This document shows, in pieces, positions 1-10,876 of a stretch of DNA of 64,000 nucleotides. The stretch is from Apoda limacodes (Eukaryota > Arthropoda > Insecta > Lepidoptera > Limacodidae): NCBI GenBank assembly GCA_946406115.1, contig OX291542.1, forward strand, positions 4,116,959 through 4,180,958. The letters run 5' to 3'. Every line of letters begins with the position of its first letter. Position 1 is the stretch's first letter. The notes below the pieces were generated by a model. The model did not search any database and had not been told where the DNA came from. It saw nothing but the letters and a program-made list of their open reading frames with translations. Position numbers and translations under genes: made by a program.

Positions 1-1190
1 GCAACGGGATACCCCAGTCGAGACCAGAAATCCAAAGCTCCTGTAGGAAACATTTGGCCCAAAAAATTTTGGAAATTTAACGTACTGTCACTTCGGAAAC
101 AAGCCTAAGGGAAGAAGAAGTGACAAGAAACTTCCCGGGTGTACACCTGTTACTATCAATCACGCAGGAACCAGGCCAAACACAAAATCTATGCGCCACA
201 CCAACCCACCAACAATATTTAAAACCTATTTATTCCAATATATTTTAAACGCAATAAAAAAAAAAGTGGGTAAGTAATTAACTATGAGATAAGACCGGTT
301 AACTATGCCTATTAACGACGCGACTAAAAAACTTGTAACTTATTGAAAATTTTGTTGTACATCTACATATTCAGAACTGCGGTATATAAAAAAAAACACT
401 TTCTGAATTTTCTTCTCAGTTATTGGTAACGTTTTTTTTTATAATAATTTTTAAATAATGTTTGAATATTAACAAAATTACAGACCGATATATGGGTAAG
501 TATTTACTTACGAGCTATTTTTTCATAAAAAAAATGTCTTAAACGATAAAGAAGCATCCCCTAACAAACAAATAAAATGCAAAATCGGCAGAAACGATAT
601 TTTTTTGTATGGTTTTTTTTTTGAAAACATAACCAAACCTGACCTAACCTAGCACCAGTATTTCAGTATAGACTTTTTTTGTTTTAAAACTATTCTTTTT
701 CACTGATTTTTGTATTTCATTTGTGTACAAGGAGATGCTTTTATATCGATTTAAAAAAAAATGAGCAAAAGTGTGTGTGTGTGTTATTTCCTTTTGTTTT
801 AAAAATATCTGTGATAAATAAGTGAAAGGTTTTTTTAGATTTGAACGATAAGATTAAATTCCTTTATTTATACCTTTTTAATTTACAAACACTCACTTTT
901 GTTAATAAAGAACCCTAGACTTAGTTGATTTAGGTCGGTCGAGCCCCCGATTTAGAAACAAACGGTATACGGTATAGGTAAGTATCTAGTAGTAAGATTA
1001 CAAGAGGCTATAGACACCTAACAAATCAGATACTTGTTTACTCTTGGAACAGGAAAGGAATACACTTTACCTTAAATTAAATATTTCTTTTACTTTAAAT
1101 ATGAGTCACACTGCATACAGTACGCACAGGCTACTATATTGCTTCTTAGTACGGTCACAGTTACGGGGAGACAGCTAAAAAGAACAGGGA
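1..1190. other. AT-rich sequence without a recognised gene
   Basis: No open reading frame, splice-framed exon or repeat family is recognisable here. It contains A/T homopolymer runs and a short TG run near 771-783. It could hold decayed pol sequence of the errantivirus remnant that follows, but no residues support that. Confidence 0.5.
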
Positions 1191-1610
1191 AACGTTGTGC
1201 CTAAATATCGAATGAGAAAAATTTATCACAGGAAAATTAAGGAAACCCTAATGCTAAAGAGAGCTTATTATTAGAACATGTATCAAATAGTAACCAGTAT
1301 TATAAACTCATATGAGATCTGTAGAAAAATAAAATATGACCGTAAGACCATCAAGACAGAGTTACAAATAATACAAACCAAACCATTTCAGGCACGATTT
1401 ATTGACACCTTTTCTATAGAAGATAAACATTACCTCTTAATTGTGGACACTTTAACCAAAAAAGGCGTTTGAAATCAGTAGTACCAAATCTTACTCAGAA
1501 ATAGTTAGGACCCTTATAATACTTTTCCTCTTATGGAATCCCTAGTAAAGTAAGCGCGGATTCGAGTATAAAATTTAACAATACACTCATAAAAGAGATG
1601 CTATTTATTT
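1191..1610 (+). pseudogene. Errantivirus (Ty3/gypsy-like) integrase remnant, first part
   Basis: The frame at 1278-1472 reads as the integrase region where the zinc-binding domain passes into the catalytic core, including the FIDTF and HYLLIVDT stretches typical of errantivirus integrases. The reading continues only by changing frame, near 1470 and again near 1530, so the gene is broken. It stops at about 1610, where a reverse-strand LINE begins. Integrase inserts the DNA copy of the element into the host genome; this copy cannot. The continuation lies at 3411-3571, but the segment expected between the two parts is absent, so sequence was lost as well as interrupted. The family call rests on motif recognition, not on a search. 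Confidence 0.7.
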
Positions 1611-3410
1611 ATTTAATTTATTCAAAAATCTTTCTGCACAAAAATTTGTGTAGGTACAATAGCGAGCTTAATGCATTATCTACCAGCCAACCATATCCGT
1701 AACTGATAAATTACTGTTGGCGGTGCAGTAAGAAAATATATAATATATTTATTATAAAACACAAATACAATTATATAGTAGTATTTATTTTAATAACCCT
1801 ACATGCACTTTAATAATACTTAAGTACATAAAATACTTTAAGGCTAATAAATATATACATACCTATAATACTATACATATACATACATACATACATAGAT
1901 ACATAAATAAAATAGATATGAGTCTAAAAACAAAACTTTACTGATACAGAACATCATGTTCAATCAGGAAGCTGCTATAAATTGGCTTTTTAGCTTGATT
2001 TTACAGGTCTTTGTGGTCTGAGCACTACGAATATATTTAAGAAGGCCATTCCAGAGTTGTGTAGCCTGAATTGTGAAGGAATGAGCTTTGAGAAGAGTGA
2101 AGCGAACGATCTTGAATAGAGCCAAGGTATTGAAATTTTGACTTTAAGCATTAAAAATGGAAAATAGCGTACAAGGAATTCAAACATTTCTTCGTTGCAG
2201 TATTGTTAGCCATTTCAGCTGACTGCAAAACTGTGGTCATATTTACGAAGGCAGAAAACATAACAAATGCTAGTTATAGTTATTAAAAAGTCGATCTAAA
2301 TCACTGTAATCAGTAAGGGGAAAAATAATAGCCTGTATTAGTAAGGACTTCGTATTAGTTGGCATAAAATTTCGATATCTGTAAAAAAACACATAGTTGC
2401 AGTTACTTTCCTGCATATTTTTTTTACTTGTACTAACCAACTTAATGTATTATCAATAACCAAACCTAAGTTTTTGACGAAGTCCCTGTAAGGTATTGGA
2501 TTATCATTACATAAAATTGGAGGAACAAGTTGACATTTTACTTAGACAACTACTGACTACATTAGTATTCCTCGGATTGACCACTATTCCAAAACTTTCG
2601 ACCAATCACTCATAACTCTTAACACGTTGTTGATGTTGCACATAGATAAGGATCTTCGACTTTGGTTCGCGTATAAAGGTGCAAATGGGCATACAAATGA
2701 TAAGAATAGCTAAGTTTTGTGGAGAAGAGATTGATAAAAATAAAGAAAAATAGGAGAGAGCATATATCTCCTTGTGGGACAACAGTCTATAAGATTTAGC
2801 CGATCAAAAACTAGCTGATCCAGACGAAATTCTTGTTGTCGACAACAAAAATATGAAGAGAACCAGCTTAAGGGTGTTGATGATATGTCGATGGAATTCA
2901 GTTTTGCTAGGAGAAGATCATGTTCAACAGTATTAAAGTCAATAAGTACTAAGACTGTCACCAATCAGTCCTTCATGCCATCTCGTATATCTTTGGTAAC
3001 GAACCTCGGTTAAGCAGTGCAGTACTAGTACTGAGTCCTACTCTAAAACCCGACTGTAAATGGCTGAAAAAGTTATTATTATAAACATATTTGCTGTTGA
3101 TGTACGATTGCTTCAAAGATTTTAGATATAATAGCTAGTATTGAAATTGGTCTAAAGTGGCTTATCCATAATGGATTTGGTATTTTGGGCAAAGGGATGA
3201 CGTTAGCTTTACGACATTTATGTGGAAATTTTCCAGTAAACAGGGAGAAGTTGATGATATGAGTAAGAATTGGGAGAACCGAATCTAGAATGTAGGTAAT
3301 CATTGATCTGCACATATCATCACTCCCCACTGCCTTGGACTTGATAGAGAAAGTAATTTTCGTAAAATCATCTTCTGAAACTGGTAAAATAGAAAAGGGA
3401 TCATTGTCAT
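1611..3410 (-). mobile_element. Decayed LINE (Jockey/CR1 superfamily) inserted in the errantivirus
   Basis: Reverse-strand reading shows a reverse transcriptase remnant. At 3414-3079 there is a fingers region with a VGSDDM-like turn and an FRPISIL motif. At 2964-2710 there is a motif-A-like stretch (VLVLIDFNTVEHDLLLAKL) with the usual KAFD residues deleted. At 2187-1990 there is a C-terminal tail. Several frame changes and the missing catalytic aspartates make it inactive. The 3' end is a TATG/TACA-rich tail near 1858-1922. The copy is 5'-truncated, since no endonuclease was seen, and both sides are errantivirus integrase, so it inserted after the errantivirus. The exact clade is uncertain. 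Confidence 0.7.
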
Positions 3411-3571
3411 ACAACCACGCTGTCTACTCGATTACAGGCCTTACACCATTTGAAGTAGTTTTTGGCCATACTGAATCTAGTAGCAAATTTTACGTAGATT
3501 TTAATAAAAAATTTACCCAACAATTAGTAAGAGAACACGCAAGAAGAAAAAAATGTTTTAATGAATATTAG
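3411..3571 (+). pseudogene. Errantivirus integrase remnant, second part
   Basis: Right after the LINE, the frame reads as the C-terminal part of an errantivirus integrase, with the SITGLTPFEVVFGH motif just beyond the catalytic core and a basic tail rich in K and R. It ends at a stop at 3569-3571. Together with 1191-1610 it belongs to one interrupted integrase gene. Confidence 0.7.
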
Positions 3572-3869
3572 GCACATAAAATTACTAAAAAGAAAACGTG
3601 ATTGGGAAGCGTGGTTGCAATAAGTAGTTTTATATACGTAGACAAGACATAGTAAACACTTTTTTCTATAAAAGACGCGGTAAAGATAAACCACATTACT
3701 AATAAGCTCACGATAAATAGAAAGAAACTTTACGCCGTTATTACTTATTACACATAATCAAAGTACCGAAATTCGCATTAAAGATATTAAGCCTCCCTAC
3801 CTCCATAGATTAATCCTTTGGGCAGTCCAAATTTTCCGAAGCCAGGCCCTTCTGCAACAAATTGACAAG

Positions 3870-4315
3870 AACCCCATACTGTTGCCCGTAAATCAAGGAA
3901 AAGCTAGCGCCATTTACAACAATTGGACTGTTTTTAAGATTAAAGATTTAAGATTAATATACGATAAGTTAGAATTAAATATTGATAGATATATAAGTCT
4001 TGTAGCACAATTTCGTAACCATTTTGATATTAGAGGGTTCAATGCGGTCTTTTTCAAGCCGAACTACAAACCAATTATATTATGAATATAACTATTAAAA
4101 AGTACAAACAGATTGTTCCATCGGTAAGAGCTAAACGAGGTTTACTGAATCCACTAGGCTTATTAATCAACGAGATCACAGGTAACTTCAATGGTGACGG
4201 TGTTGTAATGGACGAAAGCTTAATCCACGAAATAAAAACCAAGATAGTAAAATATAAAAAATGGCGGGTACTTCCACTAATTTGGATTCCCACAGGAAAC
4301 AGTTCATTAGTATAA
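3870..4315 (+). pseudogene. Errantivirus envelope (baculovirus F-like) remnant
   Basis: Two frames, 3882-4085 and 4082-4315, together resemble part of the envelope fusion protein of insect errantiviruses, which is related to the baculovirus F protein. The most telling feature is a basic furin-type RAKR motif near 4128-4139, followed by a hydrophobic, fusion-peptide-like stretch. A frameshift near 4085 separates the halves, and both the N terminus and the transmembrane end are missing. Its position downstream of the integrase remnant matches the gag-pol-env order. It is a dead fragment; no flanking LTR was recognised. Confidence 0.65.
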
Positions 4316-4454
4316 TCAAGGGATTTTACGCCGATAACCAAATAATTCAAACTTCAATTATATTTTGTATTTTTAAAACATTCTCACGTCCTGTCTAAAT
4401 TGACTATGTACGTATTTTATTTGTTTTATTCATAGTACACCTGCTACAAAAGAG

Positions 4455-4640
4455 GGTATTTTATTTTAGGGTTCTGTAGCCAAATAACAAAAAGGAAAAC
4501 CTTTATGTTTAGTCATGTTCATCTCTTCATTCGTATGCCACATTGTGTTTGAGGGCGAGCTTTTATTTGTTCCGTATTTCGAAGTAGCAATTTTAAATTG
4601 TACGGTAGGTAATTTTGCTATTTTTTTAAAGTTTTCTACT
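4455..4640 (+). repeat. Lepidopteran-type interspersed repeat fragment (TTAGGGTTCTGTAGCC head)
   Basis: The head TTAGGGTTCTGTAGCCAAAT, followed by an A-rich stretch, resembles the start of abundant lepidopteran interspersed repeats whose other end reads TACGGAACCCT. The match fades towards the inverted-repeat element at 4674. Family identity is from memory only. Confidence 0.4.
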
Positions 4641-6124
4641 GCTATTATGTGGTTGATTTTGTAGTTAATAGCCAGTACTAGTAGTAAAAAAATGGTGAAA
4701 CTAGATCCAATACGAATTGGCTGTATTTCCCCCGATGCCTTACCATAAAAAACTCATTAATTTATTGTTAAAAATAAATTGAATAAAGAAAAATTAAAAA
4801 CTACCGGCAATAACTCATTAATTCATCATTAAAAAACTCACTTATATAGAAAAAAAGGCAAATTTATATTAAAACTCATTAATTCCTCAAATAGAAAAAA
4901 ATCCAAATTTATCGACGAAAACTCATTAATTCATCGTTAAAAACTTTGAGTAGAAAAAAGTATAGCCTAAGAAATAATTTTTGGGGGATTTTTATTAAAG
5001 TGATCTTAGATGTTACCGCAACAAACATCTCAGAATATGTTCCTCCTATTAGAAGCTGTGTTGTCACTCATAATCTTAAGCAGGACAACTTTTTTTTAAG
5101 TAAAACAGAAACGTAAAAAAAACACCGTTTATATTTTTATAAACACACTTTATTGTAAACATTGAATATATTTTTTAAACATAATACATTTTTCAGAGCA
5201 GAAATATAAGAATGATAAATACAACTACACCCATCGTCAGAATTACCATATTTTTACACAGACATCCTTCCAGCTCCCGTGTATATTTTAATGCGTATCT
5301 TGAGCGTGTGACGGCAGTTCGAACAATTAAAAATTAACGCTATTTTCTATATTTTCTTATATTTTTTTGAAAACAATCTTTTATTTTTTACGACTTGGAG
5401 AAGTTCATTATTCCGAGGAGTCAAAGAATCTCGAAATCGGTAAGTACCACCTTAAAATATATCTTAAATCTTAAAATATTTTTTAGTACTTAATGAACTA
5501 TAGTCGATTCATTTTTAAAACTAGATTATACATATTTGTATTAAGTTTATTAGTCATTGTAAGTTGTGTAAATTTTGCTGATTTTGATCTATAATGTTAG
5601 AATTTAAATCAGTGTTACGGAATAGCTATATCTTGTACTATATAGTTATTACGTATTCAATTTTAAAAACTTCATTTAGTGGAAAAATCATTATTGCATT
5701 GGTGGAGCAGATGTTGTATGGGATACAATTAAGTATTTAATTATAATATGACAGTAGTAGATATATTTTTTACCTTACAGATTTTCAGTATAGTCAATTT
5801 ATGTGTCAGGAGTAAACATATTATTGAAATATGTAATTTTTAAATATAATTATTTTTGTCCCCAGGATTCTGAAGGCCTTTCCTTCCAATGAGAGCTGAA
5901 AGTATTCGAGAAAATGATGTGCCAAGCCAAAAGAGAAAATAAAACAAAAAAACATACATAACCCCCAGGGGCAGCAAAGTCATACGACTACAAATCTACA
6001 GTGTTTAAATACGAAAACCGTGAAAATTGCGATTGTGATGTGGACATATGTGTTCAATTATGGTTAATTTATATAAATATGTTTATATATATATATATAA
6101 ATATATTTCTGTCTGACCTTGCAG

Positions 6125-6315
6125 TTGGCTGTTGCAGCCATTACTGCTCCACCTGCTTTTGGGGCGAGATTCTGATGGAGTCTCAGCCCATATAGCGCCC
6201 AGCACTCAAGGGCTCCCCGCGGGGGGGAGCCTCGGCTTGGGTTGTCGCTCTTGGGGTCGTCCCTTCAACCAGCGTGAGCCTCGAACCGTGCCGAGGTCGG
6301 TCAGGGGGATGAAAA
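6125..6315. other. GC-rich patch of unknown origin
   Basis: About 190 bp with markedly higher G+C than its surroundings, including a run of seven G. It has two short overlapping plus-strand frames but no recognisable domain. It probably derives from a LINE 5' region or another TE fragment. Confidence 0.35.
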
Positions 6316-6419
6316 TGTATATAAGTGAGCGGCGAGAGAATGTGTGTCAAAAATAACAGACCACTCAGAAAATAGTGTTAAATTTTAATTATAAAAACTA
6401 TACATATATATATATATAT

Positions 6420-6745
6420 ACAAGTGTATCTACACGTATAAAATGCTTTCTTCTGAATGACTGACTGACGGATCATCGCACAGCCTAAACCGCTGATGAG
6501 ATGATCAGTTCTGAAACTTGGAGGGTGTGTTCTTTGTATGACGAAGGCATCCGATAATATAGGTATTCCGAAAGTCGGACTCGCGCAATAAGGGTAAACC
6601 GATTATAATAAAATTTTGGTAAGTTGTTCTACACACGCCAGGGAAGGTTTCTGAATTAGTAAAACCCTTTCACATTAGGTTGGTGTGGCAGTTGTTTTAA
6701 AAAAAAAGAAACAACGTTGGCCGGGTCAGCTAGTGTATTAATAAA
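6420..6745 (+). repeat. SINE-like lepidopteran repeat
   Basis: It begins with a TA-rich stretch and GACTGACTGACGGATCATC, then CACAGCCTAAACCGCTGATG, and ends in GGCCGGGTCAGCTAGTGTATT. This order of blocks is typical of a widespread lepidopteran interspersed repeat. No coding capacity. The family name is not certain. Confidence 0.5.
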
Positions 6746-7357
6746 TGCGAAACAGTATAAACAATTTGTTTTAATTAAAAATCCTTTTTAAATACAACTA
6801 CTTATTACTTATTTTTCACTAAGACAAAGTGCTAATCGTAATAAACGTAACTAAACTAAACGAATATTAAACTTTCCAAAATAAAATTTTGTAGGAGTTG
6901 TATTCAAGTAAAACTTAAAACTTGCTTATCTACCAAGTTCAAGGTTCTGGATAAGTAACTATTGATTTTTTTAATATTTGAGTTTTTTAATTGAGACATA
7001 TTCATTTTCGTTTTTAGACTAGATACGTGTTTCTTCATGATAGTTTTCTAATAATTAATTTATAAGTTTAAGTTCATATGTTTTTCTATTTAGAATAGCT
7101 TTAAAATAATGAATAAGGTAATGAGTTATAGTCAACATGATTATATATGATACAAACAACGCTACTGTTTTTATAATAAATTAATGGTTTTAGTTTTATA
7201 CTCATAAATTAATGAGTTTTCGCCCTAAAATTTTGATTTGTCTCTATTCAAGTTAGTTTTGTCATAATGAATTAATGAGTTTTCAGGGTAGAGAATTAGA
7301 GGAACTAGAACCAATCCTTATTGGATCTAGTTTTACCAATTCCCTACTGCTAGTACT

Positions 7358-8224
7358 ATTGTTGCGATTTATTTCTTTAATTTTTTACTAACAATTATCA
7401 TAAGAATTCTAATTTGTAGATAATATATTCGATCAACGTACGTTTTACAGGTCTTTCCATAGCTTATCAGGCTATATGACTGATTCTACGAGTTCATTGT
7501 ACATCTATATAATGAAAGATACTATCCTGACACTTCTATTACTCTATTACTATCAACTCGGATACACCTCTAATTTAAATGATTTAAATACACAATATTG
7601 GAAAAACTAGAATTTCAAAAAAGAATGCTGAGCAAAGCTCCGTCGCCTACGTACTGTGACTTCTTATGCGGGGATTAGCATCTTAAATTAATAATTTTAT
7701 GGACCAAAAGGAGTTGAAGTACAAAAATGGTAGAGTTTTGAACAAGACGTGTATTTTCACTCCGTGAACTCATTAGGTAGCTTTTGTCGTGTACTGAAAA
7801 GTTGTACCTATTCGTGACTTATATTGAAAGTCTGGACTATGGTACCTAACCAAAAAAACCAGATGTCTATAAATTAAACTAGCATGGAGAGGATTTCGTT
7901 TCGTACTATGATCTACCATAATTTGTTTAAATATGACTCAAATTTGTGTGTAGTACCTACATACTTAACTAACAAATGGATATTTGAACGCACAATATTG
8001 CGGCTCTCGTCAACTTTTACCGGTCAACTTTCATCTATTTTCTTAAATTACATAATTTTAAAATTGAGATCCACGGTACAGTTTGCTGTACATTATTTTA
8101 ATTTTATAAATGAATGGCTCTCCATTCATTTATTACCTTTTGCGGGTGTGTTTCGGTCACAGATAGGTCCCACATATAATATTGTTGCGCCTAACAGCTA
8201 TCGTAATTTCTTAATCTTTCATAA
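7358..8224. other. No supported gene
   Basis: AT-rich. The plus-strand frame at 7884-8276 (130 codons, with alternative starts) has no recognisable domain. It runs into the repeat block that follows, so it is treated as chance. Confidence 0.4.
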
Positions 8225-8600
8225 TCGTAACACCCACCTTTCATCGATGTTGATCCGTCCCAAACGGTATGAGTAGTGAGTTTTTTGCTGTGTTAGGCAC
8301 AAACTGACCAAACGATATAAGAAGTGAGCCTATTTCTGTATTATGTAAAAGATGCCCGAAGGATAAAATAAGTGAGCCTTTTGTTGTTTAAAGCACTAAC
8401 TGACCAAACGACATAAAAAGTGAGGCTATTGCTGTTATAAACACAAACCTACCAAACTATATAAGGAGCATGCTTATTTCTTTACTATGCACAAACCAGA
8501 TTTGAAACAACTTTTATAATTCACAAATTGTGACAACTCTACTGGGACAACACAAACCCAGGATCTCTGCCTCTACTGCTCAACTTATTTGTCACTGCCG
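8225..8600 (+). repeat. Degenerate minisatellite within an interspersed repeat
   Basis: A unit of about 48-50 bp recurs five times, near 8255, 8308, 8354, 8411 and 8450. Each unit contains a variant of CCAAACGATATAAGAAGTGAG followed by a T-rich part and CACAAACTGA. After it comes AACCCAGGATCTCTGCC. The same flanking blocks, one unit followed by ACCCAGGACCT, occur at 43675-43850. The locus is therefore a copy of a dispersed repeat whose internal unit expanded here. Confidence 0.6.
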
Positions 8601-10359
8601 TTATTGAAAACACATATTTATAACTTTGAATAATATATTTTCTTTCTCTCGTAAAAAATTAGGTATTCCGGTATTTAGGACATCTGCAGAACCCATACCG
8701 TACAAACTCGTATGTTTTGTGTGTTATTAGAAACTCATATAGCTTTATAACCAGCAATTTATTTAATAATATCCAGACGGTGACTTATTTAAATGCAAAT
8801 ACTCATACGGTGTTTTAACAATGTTGGCCAAAGAACTATACTTATATAAAGCAGAATACTTGATAGTAGAAGTAATTCGGAAAACTTTGAGCAAAATGAG
8901 AACCACGCTTAAAGTTATTCTTATGGTAAAGTAAATTTTTGATTTTATGTTAAATGTTTCACTCACAGATACTTTTGTTTTAATTAAAATATTTTAAAAA
9001 AACTTAACTTAAATGAATAAATTTGACACTTCATTCTCACAACATTTTTAAATATTATTTTAATAAATGAACAATTAGGTATTAAAGATACTCCTTTGGA
9101 TATTATTATTAATAACATTGTTTTAGACACTGAGTTTAATTTTAGTTTTTAGTTTTAGTTGAGCATTATACGTACAGATATAAAGTAATGTAAAACATAT
9201 TACCAAAAAAAACAGTATTTATTGATGAAATATTTCGCTTGTGATAGCGTCTTCAGTCGAAATGTATTTTACGCTTTTATTATTGTCACCTGTTCGGATC
9301 AAATTTTGCAATCGTGATTTCGATCACTTACCGACTAGATAGAACGCTCAACTTTTCAGAAATGCTCAGAACTCTGTGAAAATACAATAATCAATTGCGA
9401 AAAACACCTTCACGATTAAAAGCGATGTTATGTCTCTGTTGTTAACTTTATAGTGGTTGATGGCGAGCTGCCAGGGGATGCACCATGTGCAATCCGCCTT
9501 TGGTTAACTGGTTTTGGTGGGGTTTCGGATGTGTGGGGGTGTGTCTCACGAGTACGTACGTGTATGTGTGTATATACATATTTGGATAGATTTTGTGTAC
9601 TTGATGGCTTGGTTCCTACATGACTGATCGGTAACAGGTCTACATCCGCGTAGTTTCTTGTCACTTCTTCTCCCTTTAGGCTAGTTTCCGAAGTGATGGT
9701 AGTTTAAATGATATGCATTTGTTGCCGGGCTGTTGTGTAGGGGCTGGGCCACTTTCGGGTGTGCGACGTCTGTTTGAATGTGTGTTTACATATATGTATA
9801 TAGACGTGTTTGTGTGTAGCACCCGCTTGTGTTCGGAGCCTTGCCACTATCGGGCGGCCGAACTAGGATTGAATCAGATAGGACCTATAAGTTCTTTTAT
9901 ATATTGTTTTATTTTATATCTTTATATAAAATCGGGTCGTTACGTTCCCTAAAACATGGTTGAGTAAAGCGATGGCTATATGTGTCATACTTGTGAATGA
10001 GTGCCGCCTGTGGAGGCTGGTCTGCTCTTGCAAACTTTATACTTCTTTGTATTTTTAGTATATATGTGTATATGTGTATACGTCACACAGTAATTGAAGA
10101 CTTTTAACGTATCAAATGGTGTCCCCCCTATGCAATCTGAAAAACAATAGGCAATCTAAAAAGTCCCTAAATTTTGATTTTTTTTAATCAAACTATTTAC
10201 TTACATTGTAAATCTTGTTTAATAAGTGTTTCACCACAAAACATGTATTTATTATTTGATACACTATAATAATATGTTTTATTTATGATTTTACAAAGAT
10301 TACTTATTGGAAGCACGCAACAAAACAGTATTGTAATTAGTTTGTAAAGCTAGTTGTAG
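8601..10359. other. Intergenic, no supported gene
   Basis: Mixed AT-rich sequence with a TG/CATA-rich part near 9540-9580 and 9775-9815. The frames at 9428-9664 (-) and 9713-9952 (+) have no recognisable domains and look like chance ORFs. Confidence 0.4.
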
Positions 10360-10432
10360 TTAATTTACTTGACGATTCGAAAGTGTTCTAAGTTACCCAT
10401 TTGAATAAAAAGATTTTGATTTGATTTGATTT
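10360..10432 (+). repeat. 3' end of a LINE related to the nested element at 31835-35213
   Basis: TTGACGATTCGAAAGTG, then CATTTGAATAAAAAGATTTTG and a TTTGA-type tail, closely parallel 35140-35212 (GACGATTCAAAAGTG, ATTTGAATAAACC, then TTTGAC repeats). Only the last stretch of the element is present, which is the usual result of 5' truncation. Confidence 0.65.
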
Positions 10433-10864
10433 AAAAAGTATTCAATAACAAAAATTTAAAAACCAAGCTTGTAAAATTTTTAAAAAGTAGAAAATAAGCC
10501 CCCATATATCACGGGGCAAAAAACCGTGGTAATTTTTAACTATCATCAGGAAAACAATAGCACCAGTCAGCATTACAGGAATGTTTAAACTTTATGGAAA
10601 ATTTGCTTTTTAATATTTTTTGACTGAAGATGCTCTCACAAGCATTATATTTATTCAATAAATATTTTTTATATTGAGTATATGGTAACTGTATAGCCTT
10701 TTTAAGCCAGTGATTTTTATTTTTCTATTTTTGTACCGACCTAAAAGTATTATATTGGCAAATATCAATGAAATTGAACCTACTCACTTAGTTCACTTTC
10801 GCAATTAATTGTGTCTCGTCAGAATCAATATGATAAAATCAAGAATCTGTGTTTTTCCATAAGT

Positions 10865-10876
10865 ATGAAAATAAAA
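10865..10876 (+). CDS. Gene 1 candidate exon 1 (MKIK)
   Basis: ATG-AAA-ATA-AAA is followed directly by GTATGT, a good donor in phase 0, which matches the phase-0 acceptor at 11688. No clear TATA box lies upstream, unlike genes 2 and 3, so another first exon remains possible. Confidence 0.35.

Larger units (their letters stand above)
4674..7357. mobile_element. Element bounded by long inverted repeats (foldback-like)
   Basis: The left arm (4674-4960) and right arm (7175-7357) are imperfect inverted copies. The outer ends read AGTACTAGTAG and, inverted, AGTACTAGCAG. Both then carry AAACTAGATCCAAT and several copies of an ACTCATTAAT motif spaced tens of bases apart. No transposase is visible in the roughly 2.2 kb between the arms, so it would be non-autonomous. 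It encloses an exon-like stretch at 5390-5945, a GC-rich patch and a SINE-like repeat. Two independent inverted insertions of one smaller element could give the same picture. Confidence 0.55.

Noticed and set aside
7884..8276. 130-codon plus-strand frame
   Set aside because: No recognisable domain, and its end lies in a dispersed repeat. No splice or promoter context supports it.
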